64,000 bases of DNA from Rossellomorea sp. BNER (GCA_024213275.1 JANAVG010000001.1:339644-403643), one strand, 5' to 3'. Positions 28,491-39,067 are shown, counted from the first letter of the stretch. Made by a program: numbers and translations. Notes: generated from the letters alone by a model not told the origin.

Positions 28491-29502
28491 TCATCACCAC
28501 TTCCTTCTTCTCATCTTTTTTGATAAATGGCATTAGGTCTCTCAATTTTCTTCCTACCACTTCAATTTGATGGTTATTTTCACGTTGATTTGTTGCATTA
28601 AATTCTGGACGATTTGCTTGGTTTTCTAGGATCCAGCCTTTTGCGAATTTACCTGATTGAATATCTTCAAGAACTTCCTTCATTCTTGCTTTCGTTTCTT
28701 CGTTGACAACGCGTGGACCTGAAACGAAATCTCCCCATTGGGCTGTATCAGAAATAGAGTATCTCATTCCTTCAAGACCATCTTCATACATGAGATCTAC
28801 AATGAGCTTTAATTCGTGTAAACACTCGAAGTAAGCAACTTCTGGTTGATAACCAGCTTCTACAAGTGTTTCAAATCCTGCCTTTACTAAGGATGTTAAG
28901 CCTCCGCAAAGGACCGCTTGCTCTCCGAATAAATCGGTTTCTGTTTCTTCTTGGAAGGTTGTTTCTAAAATTCCAGCACGTCCAGCACCAATCCCTTTTG
29001 CATAGGAGAGAGCTAATTTATCTGCATCACCTGTCACGTTTTGATAAACTCCGAAAAGAGCAGGTACTCCAGCGCCGCTTTCAAACGTTCTTCTTACAAG
29101 ATGTCCTGGTCCTTTAGGAGCTACAAGAAATACATCGACATCTTTAGGAGGGACAACTTGATTAAAATGGACATTAAATCCATGAGCAAAAGCTAACGCT
29201 TTTCCTGGTGTTAAAGCGGGCTCGATTTCATTTTTGTATACTGTAGGCTGCAGCTCATCTGGTAGTAAAACCATTACCACCTCTGCCTCTTCACTTGCTT
29301 CTTTTACTGATTTTACGGAAAAACCATCCTTTTCAGCTTGCTCCCATGACTTTCCTTTACGTAATCCTACTACGACTTCATAACCGCTTTCCCTTAAGTT
29401 TTGTGCATGTGCATGACCTTGTGAACCGTAACCAACAACAGCTACTTTTCTTCCTTTCAATACGTCTTCTGATACGTCTCCGTTATAATATACTTTTACC
29501 AT
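28477..29502 (-). CDS. ilvC: Ketol-acid reductoisomerase
   Basis: A 341-residue class I enzyme that isomerises and reduces acetolactate and acetohydroxybutyrate with NADPH. The Rossmann loop is [20 protein letters not shown] (about 21-40) with R and K/S residues for NADPH phosphate in VGLRKGKSW. The metal-binding C-terminal region includes [12 protein letters not shown] and [12 protein letters not shown]. Placed between ilvH and leuA. Confidence 0.96.
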   Translation of the reverse strand: MVKVYYNGDVSEDVLKGRKVAVVGYGSQGHAHAQNLRESGYEVVVGLRKGKSWEQAEKDGFSVKSVKEASEEAEVVMVLLPDELQPTVYKNEIEPALTPGKALAFAHGFNVHFNQVVPPKDVDVFLVAPKGPGHLVRRTFESGAGVPALFGVYQNVTGDADKLALSYAKGIGAGRAGILETTFQEETETDLFGEQAVLCGGLTSLVKAGFETLVEAGYQPEVAYFECLHELKLIVDLMYEDGLEGMRYSISDTAQWGDFVSGPRVVNEETKARMKEVLEDIQSGKFAKGWILENQANRPEFNATNQRENNHQIEVVGRKLRDLMPFIKKDEKKEVVMSAQD

Positions 29503-29522
29503 TCTCCATCATCCTTTTCGAT

Positions 29523-30047
29523 TTATTTTAATAATGTGTACTGCTTAAGATCAGTGACTGATTTTTGTGAACCTCTAGTAAAAGCTGTTAAACCAGTGCG
29601 CGCTAATTCTTTAATTCCATATGGCTTTAATAGATCAATCATTGCCTCAACCTTTTCGGTATCACCGGTTACTTGAACGGTGACACTATCTCTTGAAATA
29701 TCAATGATCGTTGCCCGAAAAGGTTCTACGATTCCACTAATTTCTGCTCGGGTTTGACCATTGCTGAGGACTTTAATGAGTGCGAGCTCTCTTGCCACAA
29801 TGGCTTGATCAGTAATATCAGATACCTTTAGTACATCAATTTGCTTATTTAATTGTTTAATAAGCTGTTCGATTTGCCGGTCATCTTCTACCGAAACAAC
29901 AAATGTCATTTTGGAAATACCTTCTGTTTCGGTGTGTCCTACAGTAATACTTTCAATGTTGAACTGTCGTTTTGTAAAAAGACCTGTCACTCTATTTAGT
30001 ACTCCGCTTTGATTAAAAACCGTTGCCGTTACTACTCTCTTTTTCAT
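29523..30047 (-). CDS. ilvH: Acetolactate synthase small (regulatory) subunit
   Basis: A 174-residue subunit with an N-terminal ACT domain ([21 protein letters not shown] at about 10-30, residues split here for length) that binds valine, and a C-terminal domain typical of IlvH. It activates IlvB and gives feedback inhibition. The start codon overlaps the ilvB stop by 4 bp. Confidence 0.93.
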   Translation of the reverse strand: MKKRVVTATVFNQSGVLNRVTGLFTKRQFNIESITVGHTETEGISKMTFVVSVEDDRQIEQLIKQLNKQIDVLKVSDITDQAIVARELALIKVLSNGQTRAEISGIVEPFRATIIDISRDSVTVQVTGDTEKVEAMIDLLKPYGIKELARTGLTAFTRGSQKSVTDLKQYTLLK

Positions 30048-31750
30048 GGTTTCACCCCAATCATTTCATGTAGCCCGGTACCAGGTGCAACCATTGGATA
30101 AACATTTTCTGATGGGCAAACCCGGCAATCGATTACGGCCGGCTCACTGTCATGCAGAACTTTAGAAAATATGGTTCTTGCCTCTTCTGTTGAAGTCACT
30201 TTAAACCCTCTCACACCGTATGACTCTGCAAGTTTTACAAAATCAGGTTGAACAGATAGCAATGATTGAGAATATCGCTTCTCATAGAAGGTTTCCTGCC
30301 ATTGTCTTACCATTCCAAGTGCCCCGTTGTTTACAAGGACCACCTTAATCGGGAGGTTTAATTCATTTAAAAGAATGAGTTCTTGAGATGTCATTTGAAA
30401 ACCACCATCCCCAACCATGGCAATTACGTTTTTATCTGGCTGGGCTAACTGAGCTCCTATGGCTGCCGGAAACCCGAATCCCATTGTTCCTAATCCACCT
30501 GATGTAACCCAATTATGAGGATCATTGAATGTGTAATACTGGGCTGCCCACATTTGATGCTGACCAACATCAGTTGTAACAATCGATTCTCCCTTTGTCA
30601 TTGTGTGAATCATCTCTAGTAATCCTTGCGGTGATATACTTTCCTTCACTTCGTTATGCCAATACGGATATTCTTGTTTATATTGATCAAGATGAACGAG
30701 CCATTCTTCACATGACGAGCTTGATCCGTTTTCCTCTAAAAGCTTTTGCAATGCTTCTTTTGCATCCCCTACTATTGGGATATGAGTTGTAACATTTTTT
30801 CCAATTTCAGCCGGATCAATATCAATGTGGGCCACTTTTGCATTTGGAGCAAATGTTTGAAGATTTCCTGTCAGTCGATCATCAAATCTTGCACCAACAC
30901 TGATCAGTAAATCGCATTCATACAAGCTCATATTAGCCGCATAGCACCCATGCATCCCTCCCATCCCAAGAAATAATGGGTGGCTCGCTGGAAATCCACC
31001 TAATCCAAGAAGTGTATGGACAACAGGAATATTTTTCGTCTCCGCTACCGCAAGCAATTGTTTTGATGCTTTGGCATGTAAGACACCTGCACCTGCTAAA
31101 ATAACTGGTTTCTTTGCCGTTTCAATCGCTTCGTTTAATTTTTTTATTTGCAACACATTTGGATGTACGGTAGGTTGAAACCCAGGTAGATGAACAGGCT
31201 CATCAAATGTCACTACAGCTGATGTAGTTGAAACATCTTTTGGTATGTCAACTAGTACAGGTCCTGGTCTTCCAGTTGTTGCAATATGAAATGCTTCCTT
31301 CACAATTCTAGGGAGATCTTGCAAATCACGAACTTGATAATTGTGCTTGGTAATCGGCATCGTAATTCCCATAACATCTGCTTCTTGAAAGGCGTCTGTC
31401 CCAATGACCCCAGATGCTACCTGCCCTGTAAAAACCACGAGGGGGAGTGAATCCATCATGGCATCTGCTATACCAGTGACTAGATTTGTTGCACCAGGTC
31501 CTGAAGTCGCAATGACAACACCAGGTTTTCCAGATACTCTTGCATACCCTTCTGCAGCGTGGATAGCGCCTTGCTCATGTCTTGCAAGCACATGTTTAAT
31601 TGGATTTTGATAAAGTGCATCATAAATTGGTAAAACTGCTCCGCCCGGATAACCAAAAACAACCTCAACACTTTCTTGCTTTAAGGCATGAATCAGAGTT
31701 TCAGCACCGCTTAGCCGTGACTCAGGATCTGCCTTTACATTTACCTTCAT
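30044..31750 (-). CDS. ilvB: Acetolactate synthase large subunit
   Basis: A 568-residue TPP enzyme that condenses two pyruvates, or pyruvate with 2-oxobutanoate. The catalytic Glu is in [16 protein letters not shown] (about 55-70); FAD and cofactor regions follow; the TPP-Mg motif is [15 protein letters not shown] (about 440-470). Preceded by GGAGGAG and the T-box leader, so transcription into ilvB is set by tRNA charging. Confidence 0.96.
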   Translation of the reverse strand: MKVNVKADPESRLSGAETLIHALKQESVEVVFGYPGGAVLPIYDALYQNPIKHVLARHEQGAIHAAEGYARVSGKPGVVIATSGPGATNLVTGIADAMMDSLPLVVFTGQVASGVIGTDAFQEADVMGITMPITKHNYQVRDLQDLPRIVKEAFHIATTGRPGPVLVDIPKDVSTTSAVVTFDEPVHLPGFQPTVHPNVLQIKKLNEAIETAKKPVILAGAGVLHAKASKQLLAVAETKNIPVVHTLLGLGGFPASHPLFLGMGGMHGCYAANMSLYECDLLISVGARFDDRLTGNLQTFAPNAKVAHIDIDPAEIGKNVTTHIPIVGDAKEALQKLLEENGSSSSCEEWLVHLDQYKQEYPYWHNEVKESISPQGLLEMIHTMTKGESIVTTDVGQHQMWAAQYYTFNDPHNWVTSGGLGTMGFGFPAAIGAQLAQPDKNVIAMVGDGGFQMTSQELILLNELNLPIKVVLVNNGALGMVRQWQETFYEKRYSQSLLSVQPDFVKLAESYGVRGFKVTSTEEARTIFSKVLHDSEPAVIDCRVCPSENVYPMVAPGTGLHEMIGVKP

Positions 31751-31830
31751 TTTTAATCTCCTCCCAGGAATTGTTTAATACAAAAGCGTAAGCGCCTTGG
31801 CAATAACAGATTTACAATTTTTTTACATAT

Positions 31831-32123
31831 AAAAAAGCCTTTTCACCCACTACGACACTTACTTAGTTTCGTAGGGATGAAAAGGCTTTTTTCCTCTTCA
31901 TGGTACCACCCTAGTTTGTAGTATTTTCACAAATACTACCTTATCGAGTCATTCAGTATTGCTTCGAATGACTACCTTTTTGATAACGAGTACTATACTC
32001 GATCGCTCCTACTAGAGAGGGTTCAGAACGATACTCAGAGGGGATGTCGCAATTGGGCGTATTGCCGGCTTCCACCTATACCGGCTCTCTGGAAATACGA
32101 AATCCAATCACTTTTACCTCGTC
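31831..32123 (-). promoter_or_regulatory. T-box leader before ilvB
   Basis: On the minus strand a stem I (CGTATT..AATACG with AGAGAGCCGG..CCGGC inside), a stem II hairpin (CGAGTAT..ACTCG), further hairpins (AGTCATTC..GAATGACT; GTAGTATTT..AAATACTAC) and the T-box core AGGGTGGTACC (31912-31902) precede a strong terminator AAAAAAGCC..GGCTTTTTT (31892-31831). The specifier loop seems to contain GAC-ATC-C, suggesting Ile (ATC at 32045-32043); a Leu CTC reading just after is less likely by stem pairing. The leader starts about 15 bases after the ilvD stop, so it is internal to the operon. Confidence 0.9.
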
Positions 32124-32138
32124 AACGTTTTAGCTCTA

Positions 32139-33806
32139 TTAAATTTTCATAATTCCTCCAGTACTTGCGGAGGTAACTAATTTGGAATAGCGGGCTAAGT
32201 AACCCCTTTTAATTTTCGGTTCAGGCTGTACCCAGTTTTGTTTTCGACTTTCTAGTTCATCTTCAGGTAGGAGAACATTAATTGTTCTATTTACCAAGTC
32301 AATAATAATAGGATCACCGTTCTCAATAAAGGCAATCGGTCCACCTTCTGCTGCTTCTGGGGAAATATGTCCAATTGAGATCCCTCTTGAAGCCCCAGAG
32401 AAACGACCGTCTGTAATGAGGGCTACCTTCGTCCCTAACCCCCGACCTGCGATGGCTGCGGTGGGAGCTAGCATCTCAGGCATTCCCGGCCCGCCTTTCG
32501 GACCTTCATAGCGTATGACCACTACATGACCTTCTTTTACAGTACCATCATCAATTCCTTTTTGGGCTTCGTCTTGAGAGTCAAAAATAATGGCTTCTCC
32601 CATAAAAGTTTTAATAGAAGGATCCACTGCTCCAACTTTGATGACACAGCCATCAGGTGCAAGATTTCCATTTAAAATCGATAATCCACCAACAGGACTA
32701 TACGGATTGTCTTTTCTTCGAATCACTTGGTCATTCTTAATCTCATAGTCCTTAACCAATTCATAAATTGTTTTTCCAGCCACTGTGATGCGATCTTTGT
32801 GTACTGCTCCATCAATTTCACAAAGCTCTTTAATGATGGCGCTAATTCCACCTGCGTGGTGCACATCATCCATCGTGTAATCTGATGCTGGGCTAATTTT
32901 TGATAAGTATGGAACCTTTTCAGCAATTTCATTAATTCGGTTGAGGTCATATTCGATTTCTGCTTCATTTGCAATGGCTAGTGTGTGAAGGACCGTATTT
33001 GTTGAGCCCCCCATTGCCATATCAAGAGCAAATGCGTCGTCAATCGCCTCTTTGGTAATAATGTCTCTAGGTTTGATATCATTTTTTATCATATTTACCA
33101 GATGATGGGCTGCTTCTCGAATCAATTGATGCCGTTCTTCTGATGTGGCAACAATTGTTCCATTACCTGGAAGGGCTAATCCGAGCATTTCCATCAAAGA
33201 ATTCATTGAATTTGCGGTAAACATTCCCGAACAGGATCCGCATGTTGGACATGCATTCTGTTCTATGTCCAATAACTCTTCACTTGTCATTTGTCCTGAT
33301 TGATGGGCGCCAACGCCTTCAAATACAGATACTAGTGAAAGTGGTTTACCTGTAGATGATGTCCCACCTTCCATGGGACCACCTGAGACGAACACGGACG
33401 GTACATTGGTTCTTGCTGCTGCCATGAGCATCCCTGGTGTAATCTTGTCACAGTTTGGAATGAAGAACACTCCATCAAACCAATGGGCATTAATAACGGT
33501 TTCAGCGGAATCTGCAATCAGTTCCCTACTAGGCAGCGAATACCTCATGCCGATATGTCCCATAGCAATTCCATCATCAACTCCAATGGTGTTAAATTCG
33601 AATGGAATGCCACCTGCTTCCCGTATGGCTTCTTTGACGATCTCAGCATAAGCCTTTAAATGTACGTGTCCTGGGATGATGTCAATATAGGAATTACATA
33701 CCCCAATAAATGGTTTTTCTAAATCTTTTGTTTTTACTCCCGTTGCATATAGCAAGCTTCGATGGGGAGCACGGTCAATGCCGACCTTGATCATGTCACT
33801 ACGCAC
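32139..33806 (-). CDS. ilvD: Dihydroxyacid dehydratase
   Basis: A 555-residue Fe-S dehydratase that makes 2-oxo acids for valine, leucine and isoleucine. Cluster cysteines appear in [12 protein letters not shown] (about 118-129) and [19 protein letters not shown] (about 190-208). [20 protein letters not shown] is the C-terminal active-site block. It starts at GTG with GGAG upstream, 20 bp after ilvE, and ends just before the T-box leader, so it escapes tRNA control and should follow only the ilvE promoter. Confidence 0.95.
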   Translation of the reverse strand: MRSDMIKVGIDRAPHRSLLYATGVKTKDLEKPFIGVCNSYIDIIPGHVHLKAYAEIVKEAIREAGGIPFEFNTIGVDDGIAMGHIGMRYSLPSRELIADSAETVINAHWFDGVFFIPNCDKITPGMLMAAARTNVPSVFVSGGPMEGGTSSTGKPLSLVSVFEGVGAHQSGQMTSEELLDIEQNACPTCGSCSGMFTANSMNSLMEMLGLALPGNGTIVATSEERHQLIREAAHHLVNMIKNDIKPRDIITKEAIDDAFALDMAMGGSTNTVLHTLAIANEAEIEYDLNRINEIAEKVPYLSKISPASDYTMDDVHHAGGISAIIKELCEIDGAVHKDRITVAGKTIYELVKDYEIKNDQVIRRKDNPYSPVGGLSILNGNLAPDGCVIKVGAVDPSIKTFMGEAIIFDSQDEAQKGIDDGTVKEGHVVVIRYEGPKGGPGMPEMLAPTAAIAGRGLGTKVALITDGRFSGASRGISIGHISPEAAEGGPIAFIENGDPIIIDLVNRTINVLLPEDELESRKQNWVQPEPKIKRGYLARYSKLVTSASTGGIMKI

Positions 33807-33826
33807 TGTATCTCCTCCAACTGCTT

Positions 33827-34729
33827 TTATCCTGCTTGAACGTTGCCATGTGAATATACTTTTCGTCCATCTTCTGTGACGATTTTTCTAAAATCCTCCA
33901 AAAGCTGTTTTGTATAGGCTCCAGGTTTACCTTCACCAATTTCTCTTCCGTCCACTTTAACAACTGCAATAACCTCAGCAGCTGTTCCCGTTAAAAATAC
34001 TTCATCTGCCGTGTATACATCATGTCTTGTGAAGACTTCTTCCCGCATTTCGAATCCTTGTAATTGGGCCATTTCAATAACCGCGTTCCGGGTAATACCT
34101 TCTAATGCCCCAACGTATCCAGGTGGTGTTTTGATGACATTTCCTTTGACGATAAAGATGTTATCTGCCGATCCTTCTGCAACATATCCTTGATCGTTCA
34201 ACATCAATGCTTCGCTCACACCTGCTAGATTTGCTTCAATTTTCACAAGAATATTATTTAAATAGTTTAATGATTTCACTTTTGGAGATAATACATCTGC
34301 CCGGTTTCTTCTGCTAGCAACCGTGACAATTTCAATTCCCGTATCGTAAAGGGTCTTTGGAAATAACGAGAGTTCCTCTGCAATAACTATAATTTGTGGT
34401 GTACTACATGTGAAAGGGTCTAACCCAAGATTTCCAACACCTCTTGATACAACTACTCGAATATAAGCGTCACGCAATTCATTTTTTCTTAATGTTTCTA
34501 CAATGACGTCTGATAATTCTTCTTTACTTTGCGGGATGTTTAACATAATGGATTTTGCTGAGTCGTAAAGGCGATCAACATGCTCTTTCAGGCGAAACAC
34601 ATTGCCGTCGTACATTCTAATCCCTTCGAACACCCCGTCTCCGTATAAAAATCCGTGATCATACACAGATACGACCGCCTCTTCCTTTTTTACATATTGG
34701 CCGTTTAAGTAAATCCATTGTTCGCTCAT
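33827..34729 (-). CDS. ilvE: Branched-chain amino acid aminotransferase
   Basis: From ATG at 34729 (AGGGAGCG upstream) the protein has 300 residues, a fold-type IV PLP aminotransferase. It begins with WIYLNGQYV and [16 protein letters not shown] (about 21-36); the PLP Lys is in [11 protein letters not shown] (about 152-162) and [12 protein letters not shown] is the phosphate-binding end. The last step of Val, Leu and Ile synthesis. First gene of the operon. Confidence 0.93.
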   Translation of the reverse strand: MSEQWIYLNGQYVKKEEAVVSVYDHGFLYGDGVFEGIRMYDGNVFRLKEHVDRLYDSAKSIMLNIPQSKEELSDVIVETLRKNELRDAYIRVVVSRGVGNLGLDPFTCSTPQIIVIAEELSLFPKTLYDTGIEIVTVASRRNRADVLSPKVKSLNYLNNILVKIEANLAGVSEALMLNDQGYVAEGSADNIFIVKGNVIKTPPGYVGALEGITRNAVIEMAQLQGFEMREEVFTRHDVYTADEVFLTGTAAEVIAVVKVDGREIGEGKPGAYTKQLLEDFRKIVTEDGRKVYSHGNVQAG

Positions 34730-34801
34730 GTCGATCGCTCCCTTCTTTGTTTTTTGTCCAAATTGGCAATGACATATAAGCAAAGCTGACAAGTATGTGA
34801 T

Positions 34802-34857
34802 AGTTGTCAGAAAATTTTGTTGAGGACAATATTACTCTCGTTTTTATGATTGGTCAA
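34802..34857 (-). promoter_or_regulatory. ilvE promoter with CodY-like box
   Basis: On the minus strand -35 TTGACC (34857-34852) and -10 TAATAT (34834-34829) are 17 bp apart. AATTTTCTGACAACT at 34816-34802, just after the -10, matches the CodY consensus AATTTTCWGAAAATT at 13 of 15 positions. Repression of the operon by CodY with GTP and branched-chain amino acids is inferred. Confidence 0.75.
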
Positions 34858-34902
34858 CACCCTTTTAGTAAGTTTTTAGATTATTTAGACTAATTGATAA
34901 AA

Positions 34903-34918
34903 TCGTAAACGCTTACAA
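34903..34918 (-). promoter_or_regulatory. CcpA cre box upstream of ilvE
   Basis: TTGTAAGCGTTTACGA (minus strand) matches the cre consensus WTGNAARCGNWWWCAW at 15 of 16 positions. Its centre lies about 88 bp before the expected transcription start, the activating position known for the B. subtilis ilv-leu operon. Confidence 0.7.
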
Positions 34919-35095
34919 CATCTTCAAATCAACATTCCACTATTTTTAAAAATTTTTTATTTTTTTCTTAAAAGACCATTTTCGACACCTTTTTTTAATC
35001 GGACACAATGACTTATTATTCGACGAAAAATGGATACTTTTTTAAGGGCGAAAATAAGAACAAAAGGCGGAAGCTCCCCGTTTAGCCCCGACAAA

Positions 35096-35152
35096 CATAA
35101 GCCAAGCCATGAAGGAAGGGTGAATTCCCCTTCCTTCATGGCTTGGCTTATG
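35096..35152. repeat. Perfect 25-bp-arm inverted repeat
   Basis: Arms 35096-35120 and 35128-35152 are exact reverse complements (CATAAGCCAAGCC.. and ..GGCTTGGCTTATG) around TGAATTC. No T run follows on either strand. It lies about 300 bp upstream of the ilvE promoter in a gap without genes (34860-35235). Confidence 0.8.
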
Positions 35153-35235
35153 ACTCGAGTGGCTGGGCACTATAGCTAGATTAGGACAAACTAATTCAAA
35201 GTTATCAACATATTATAATTTTTATAATTTCCTAT

Positions 35236-35276
35236 ACAAAAAAAGCCCGCGGAAAATTAAATCCCGCAAGCTATCT
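35236..35276 (-). terminator. Terminator of the DUF4097 gene
   Basis: On the minus strand AGCTTGCGGGA pairs imperfectly with TTCCGCGGGCT, then TTTTTTT. Eight bases after the stop codon. Confidence 0.7.
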
Positions 35277-35283
35277 AAGTTTA

Positions 35284-36177
35284 TTAAATTAGAGTGAAGT
35301 CTCCTGATGACGTCGTTGCACGAAGTATATACTTCTCATCACCAATACTGCCTACAATACGATGGGCAGTTTTTTCCTCAAACACCATTTCTTTTAATTT
35401 TACCGTTCCATCACCTGAACTACTTCTGAAATCCAGTGAAAGGGATTGAGGTGATTCATTAAAGGTAATCATGATATCACCGCTTGAAGTCTGAGCATCA
35501 ATATCTCCTAGATGTCGATTTATTTCTAGATCAATTTCTCCTGAACTTGTTTCTGCTGTAATCGTTCCTTCTCCCTGTTTTACGATCACATCTCCAGATG
35601 AAGTGTACATTCTGGTTTTTTCAGAAGAAACTCTTTGCAAAAAAATGGTTCCACTGCTTGCTTTTATTTCCATATTGCTTGAATCAACATCAATAATATC
35701 AGCATCACCACTATTTGTTCTTGATGAGAACCGGTCAGATATTAGCAATTCTTTTGCTAGGACAGTCCCTGAACTAGCAGCTAATTCCATATTAACCGCT
35801 TTCAAAATCAAAACATCAATATCCCCTGATGAGCTTTCTAAGGTAATGCTTTTCCATAGTTTGTTTGGAATCTTTATGTTAAGATTCAATTTTTTAATGG
35901 TGACTCCTACTTGAAGTTTAAACCTACCCCGATCCTTTATAGAAACCTCTAAGCTATTCCCTTTTTTCTCTAAAAGCAACTCGTATTCTTCATCGAGCTT
36001 TTCACTTATATTCCCATTAAGCTCTGCTACGAGTGTATGACCCTCTGTTGGTTCAATCCTTACATCAGTAGAGCTTGTTTTCACCTCTAAATGATCAATT
36101 CCCTCAACATCTGCTTCTTTTTTGTCATGAAAATCGATGGTTTTAAAAGAAAATGCCTTAGTGAAACTTAATGCCAT
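35284..36177 (-). CDS. DUF4097-type beta-helix protein
   Basis: From ATG at 36177 (GGGGAG upstream) the product has 297 residues. The whole C-terminal two thirds repeats the short motif SSGD or SSGT about every 20 residues (LESSSGDIDV, AASSGTVLA, TNSGDADI, KASSGTIFL, TSSGDVIV, TSSGEIDL, TSSGDIMI, SSSGDGTV, TSSGDFTL), which predicts a right-handed beta-helix as in DUF4097/LiaG/YvlB proteins. No signal peptide or membrane segment is visible, so it is likely cytoplasmic. Some relatives are linked to envelope stress. It is a single-gene unit; role here unknown. Confidence 0.8.
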   Translation of the reverse strand: MALSFTKAFSFKTIDFHDKKEADVEGIDHLEVKTSSTDVRIEPTEGHTLVAELNGNISEKLDEEYELLLEKKGNSLEVSIKDRGRFKLQVGVTIKKLNLNIKIPNKLWKSITLESSSGDIDVLILKAVNMELAASSGTVLAKELLISDRFSSRTNSGDADIIDVDSSNMEIKASSGTIFLQRVSSEKTRMYTSSGDVIVKQGEGTITAETSSGEIDLEINRHLGDIDAQTSSGDIMITFNESPQSLSLDFRSSSGDGTVKLKEMVFEEKTAHRIVGSIGDEKYILRATTSSGDFTLI

Positions 36178-36330
36178 ATGAACTCCAACTCCCCTATTAT
36201 GAGAATAAAAAGGAATCACTCGAAATGACTATACTAACGATATTAACAGATCCCCTTTTACTTTTTTTTCCTTATTCCATCATAGTATAATATTTCCAAT
36301 TGTTCAATACATGGGCACCCTTTTCACTTT

Positions 36331-36366
36331 AAAAAAGAACTTCGCTTTCTTACTAGGCGAAGTTCT
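36331..36366 (-). terminator. Terminator of the homogentisate operon
   Basis: On the minus strand AGAACTTCGC and GCGAAGTTCT pair across an 11-base loop, followed by TTTTTT, 13 bp after the hmgA stop. Confidence 0.85.
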
Positions 36367-36378
36367 CTTAGTTATAAT

Positions 36379-37536
36379 TCATTTCTCAATCCATGTATAC
36401 ATGTAGTTATCGTCTTCATATCCAGTCGTTGACTTTACAATTTTTAACGGACGGAATGTATCAATCATGACGGCTAATTCCAATGTCTCTTTCTTGCCAA
36501 TACTCGCTTCCGTTGTTCCTGGATGTGGTCCATGTGGAATACCACTTGGATGAAGCGTAATCGATTCTTGCTTAATTCCTTTACGGCTCATGAAATTACC
36601 TTCCACATAATAAAGCAGTTCATCACTGTTTACATTACTGTGGTAGTACGGAGCAGGAATGGATTCTGGATGGTAATCATAAAGTCTCGGAACAAAGGAG
36701 CATATCACAAAGTTATGCCCTTCAAAGGTTTGATGCACAGGTGGTGGCTGATGTACTCTACCTGTGATGGGTTCAAAATCTTCAATATTGAACACCCAAG
36801 GGTATAAATAACCATCCCATCCCACAACATCAAGTGGATGATGATTTAAGATATGGGAATGAATATAACCTCTTGATTTTGTTAAAACTTCATATTCACC
36901 CTTATCACTGTGAGTTTCCAAAGTCTCTGGTCCTCTAAGGTCACGTTCACAAAATGGACTATGTTCAAGAAGCTGCCCGTATTCATTACGATATCTCCTT
37001 GGAGTCGTAATTTGGCTGAATGATTCGACAAAAAGCATCTTTGTCTCCTCATCCGGCATCATTCGATAAATCGTCCCTATTGGAATCGTTACATAGTCTC
37101 CAGGTCGATAGGTGATTGTACCAAACATCGTTTCAATTTTTCCTTTTCCGTAATGGATATAAAGCATTTCATCTCCATCACCATTACGATAATAAGAGTT
37201 CATTTTTTCTGTAACCTGAGCCGTACCGATAAGGAGATCATCATTCCCCAATATATACTCGCGGGCATCAAGCCCATTTCCTGTTTTACTTACTTCACTT
37301 GTTAAAAAGTGACGATGCCTTAATGCTTTTTCATCCGCTATTTCGTATTCGGGGAGATATTTTTTTACGACTTCAGATTTTACGACTTCCGTAGGTAAAT
37401 GGTGATGATATAAAATAGACTGTGTTCCTGAAAAGCCTTTGGTTCCCATTACCTGCTCACGAAAAAGACTTCCATCCTCTTTCTTAAACATCGTATGTCT
37501 TTTCTTAGGTATTTTCCCTAATGTACGATAATACAT
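36379..37536 (-). CDS. hmgA: Homogentisate 1,2-dioxygenase
   Basis: A 385-residue cupin enzyme that opens the homogentisate ring to maleylacetoacetate using Fe(II) and oxygen. C-terminal ligands fit HPSGIPHGPHPGTTEAS (about 325-341), SNVNSDELLYYVEGNF (Glu) and HSHILNHHPLDVVGWDGYLYP. Shorter than the roughly 430-residue proteobacterial and human enzymes, as in other Bacillus homologues. ATG at 37536 overlaps the FAH stop (TGATG), so translation is coupled. Last gene of the hppD operon. Confidence 0.9.
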   Translation of the reverse strand: MYYRTLGKIPKKRHTMFKKEDGSLFREQVMGTKGFSGTQSILYHHHLPTEVVKSEVVKKYLPEYEIADEKALRHRHFLTSEVSKTGNGLDAREYILGNDDLLIGTAQVTEKMNSYYRNGDGDEMLYIHYGKGKIETMFGTITYRPGDYVTIPIGTIYRMMPDEETKMLFVESFSQITTPRRYRNEYGQLLEHSPFCERDLRGPETLETHSDKGEYEVLTKSRGYIHSHILNHHPLDVVGWDGYLYPWVFNIEDFEPITGRVHQPPPVHQTFEGHNFVICSFVPRLYDYHPESIPAPYYHSNVNSDELLYYVEGNFMSRKGIKQESITLHPSGIPHGPHPGTTEASIGKKETLELAVMIDTFRPLKIVKSTTGYEDDNYMYTWIEK

Positions 37537-38447
37537 CAAACTCCTCCTTCCGTTACTGTATTTTTTAACGCCCCTAATCCCGTAATCTCTAATTCTATTT
37601 CATCGTCAGGTTCAAGCCAGCGATGTACATCCGTTCCAAGCTCTAATATGCAACCAGTTCCTACCGTCCCTGATCCAATTACCTCGCCTGGGTAGAGGGT
37701 TACACCTGCTGATGCCCGTTCAATCATTTCTGCAAACGTATAATAGATTTGCTCGTAATTCCCTTTGGAGAGAAGCCTTCCATTTACCTTAGCTGTCATT
37801 TCTAACTGATAACGGTCTCCCTCTTTATAGACTTCCAGCTCATCTTTCGTTACAAGATATGGGCCTAATGACGTCGCAAAGTCTTTTCCCTTTGCTGGTC
37901 CTAGTCCTACTTTCATTTCTTGCCTTTGGAAATCACGAGCACTCCAATCATTCATAATGCAGTAGCCAAAAATATAGTCTTCTGCCTCATCCTTTGAAAT
38001 GTCTTTTCCCTGTTTACCAATTACACAGGCAATCTCAAGCTCATAGTCAAGCCACTCACAGTCTACAGGTCTTTCAATAGCTTCATCTGGACCTTTAATA
38101 GCTAAATGATTCGTAAAATAAAAAACAGGAATCTCATACCATTCTGGTATAACGCCAAGCCCCCGCTTCGCCCTTGCCGTTTTTACATGTTCCTCAAAAG
38201 CATAAAAGTCACGGACACTAACTGGTCTTGGAAGCGGTGACTTAATAATAATTTCCTCTTTTGAATACCGTTGTTTATGAGAGGATGGATCAATCATAGG
38301 TAGATACTCTTCATGATTTTCTATAAATGAAACCATGTTATTAGGGATTACCCCATTTGAACTCTCAGAAAGATCTAGTACTCCATCATTTAAAAACAGG
38401 CCAATTCGTTCTTTCCCCTCTTTATTCTCAAAAGTTATTAGCTTCAT
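37536..38447 (-). CDS. Fumarylacetoacetate hydrolase family protein
   Basis: A 303-residue FAH-fold protein. Metal ligands fit DYELEIACVIGKQGKD (about 130-145), the oxyanion/Lys region is GKDFATSLGPYLVT (about 183-196) and GSGTVGTGCILELG follows. Given its neighbours it most likely hydrolyses fumarylacetoacetate to fumarate and acetoacetate, the last step of tyrosine degradation. FAH-fold enzymes also include isomerases and decarboxylases, so it might also help with maleylacetoacetate, whose isomerase is not seen here. 4 bp from the flavin reductase gene. Confidence 0.85.
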   Translation of the reverse strand: MKLITFENKEGKERIGLFLNDGVLDLSESSNGVIPNNMVSFIENHEEYLPMIDPSSHKQRYSKEEIIIKSPLPRPVSVRDFYAFEEHVKTARAKRGLGVIPEWYEIPVFYFTNHLAIKGPDEAIERPVDCEWLDYELEIACVIGKQGKDISKDEAEDYIFGYCIMNDWSARDFQRQEMKVGLGPAKGKDFATSLGPYLVTKDELEVYKEGDRYQLEMTAKVNGRLLSKGNYEQIYYTFAEMIERASAGVTLYPGEVIGSGTVGTGCILELGTDVHRWLEPDDEIELEITGLGALKNTVTEGGV

Positions 38448-38451
38448 AGTT

Positions 38452-39063
38452 TCACCTTTTACGAACTAGCTCGAAAGTATCGCTCATCGGTTTTGTATAC
38501 AATTGACCAGCTAAACGCCCCACAGGCTGAAGCAAAGCGGAGTTAATTTTCCCATCGTAGTACAAATCATCTGCAATTCTAACAAACTCTACTTTACCAA
38601 TCACAAGACTTCCTGCCCCTGGGTTTTCACCAAAATGAAGAACCTGATGGAGGGTACATTCCAACTGGACCTTGCTCTCTTTAACATACGGAGGGCGAAT
38701 CGTTTCTGATTCTCCTTTTGTTAAGGACGACTGTTCAAATTCATCGATATCACTTTCAAATTCCTTAGCTGTATCATTCATCTGTTGAACAATGTCTTCA
38801 CTCACAATATTGATAACAAACTCCTTTGTTTGTTCAATATTAAATAATGTATCCTTTTTGCTGCCATCCGTGCCTTTTCTCATTGGTGAAAAACAGATAA
38901 GCATCGGATCGGCACAAATCGCCGTAAAAAAGCTGAAAGGGGCAAGATTGACATTCCCATTTTCATCTACAGTAGATACGAATGCGATGGGTCTTGGTAA
39001 AATCGAACCCACCATTAGCTTATAGGCATCTTTCCACTCTAACGTATCTGGCCTTATCTCCAT
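38452..39063 (-). CDS. Flavin reductase-like FMN-binding protein
   Basis: A 203-residue flavoredoxin/DIM6-NTAB type protein with LPRPIAFVSTVDENGNVNLAPFS (split-barrel FMN site, about 22-44) and SFFTAICADPMLICFSPMR. Such proteins bind FMN and reduce flavin for a partner oxygenase, or act as oxidoreductases. It lies inside the tyrosine operon between the aminotransferase (4 bp) and FAH genes, where a maleylacetoacetate isomerase gene might be expected. Its true role in the pathway is not established by sequence. Confidence 0.82.
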   Translation of the reverse strand: MEIRPDTLEWKDAYKLMVGSILPRPIAFVSTVDENGNVNLAPFSFFTAICADPMLICFSPMRKGTDGSKKDTLFNIEQTKEFVINIVSEDIVQQMNDTAKEFESDIDEFEQSSLTKGESETIRPPYVKESKVQLECTLHQVLHFGENPGAGSLVIGKVEFVRIADDLYYDGKINSALLQPVGRLAGQLYTKPMSDTFELVRKR

Positions 39064-39067
39064 GACA

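Noticed and set aside
35096-35152. Rho-independent terminator
   Set aside because: The stem is perfect, but no T run follows on either strand and no gene ends nearby.
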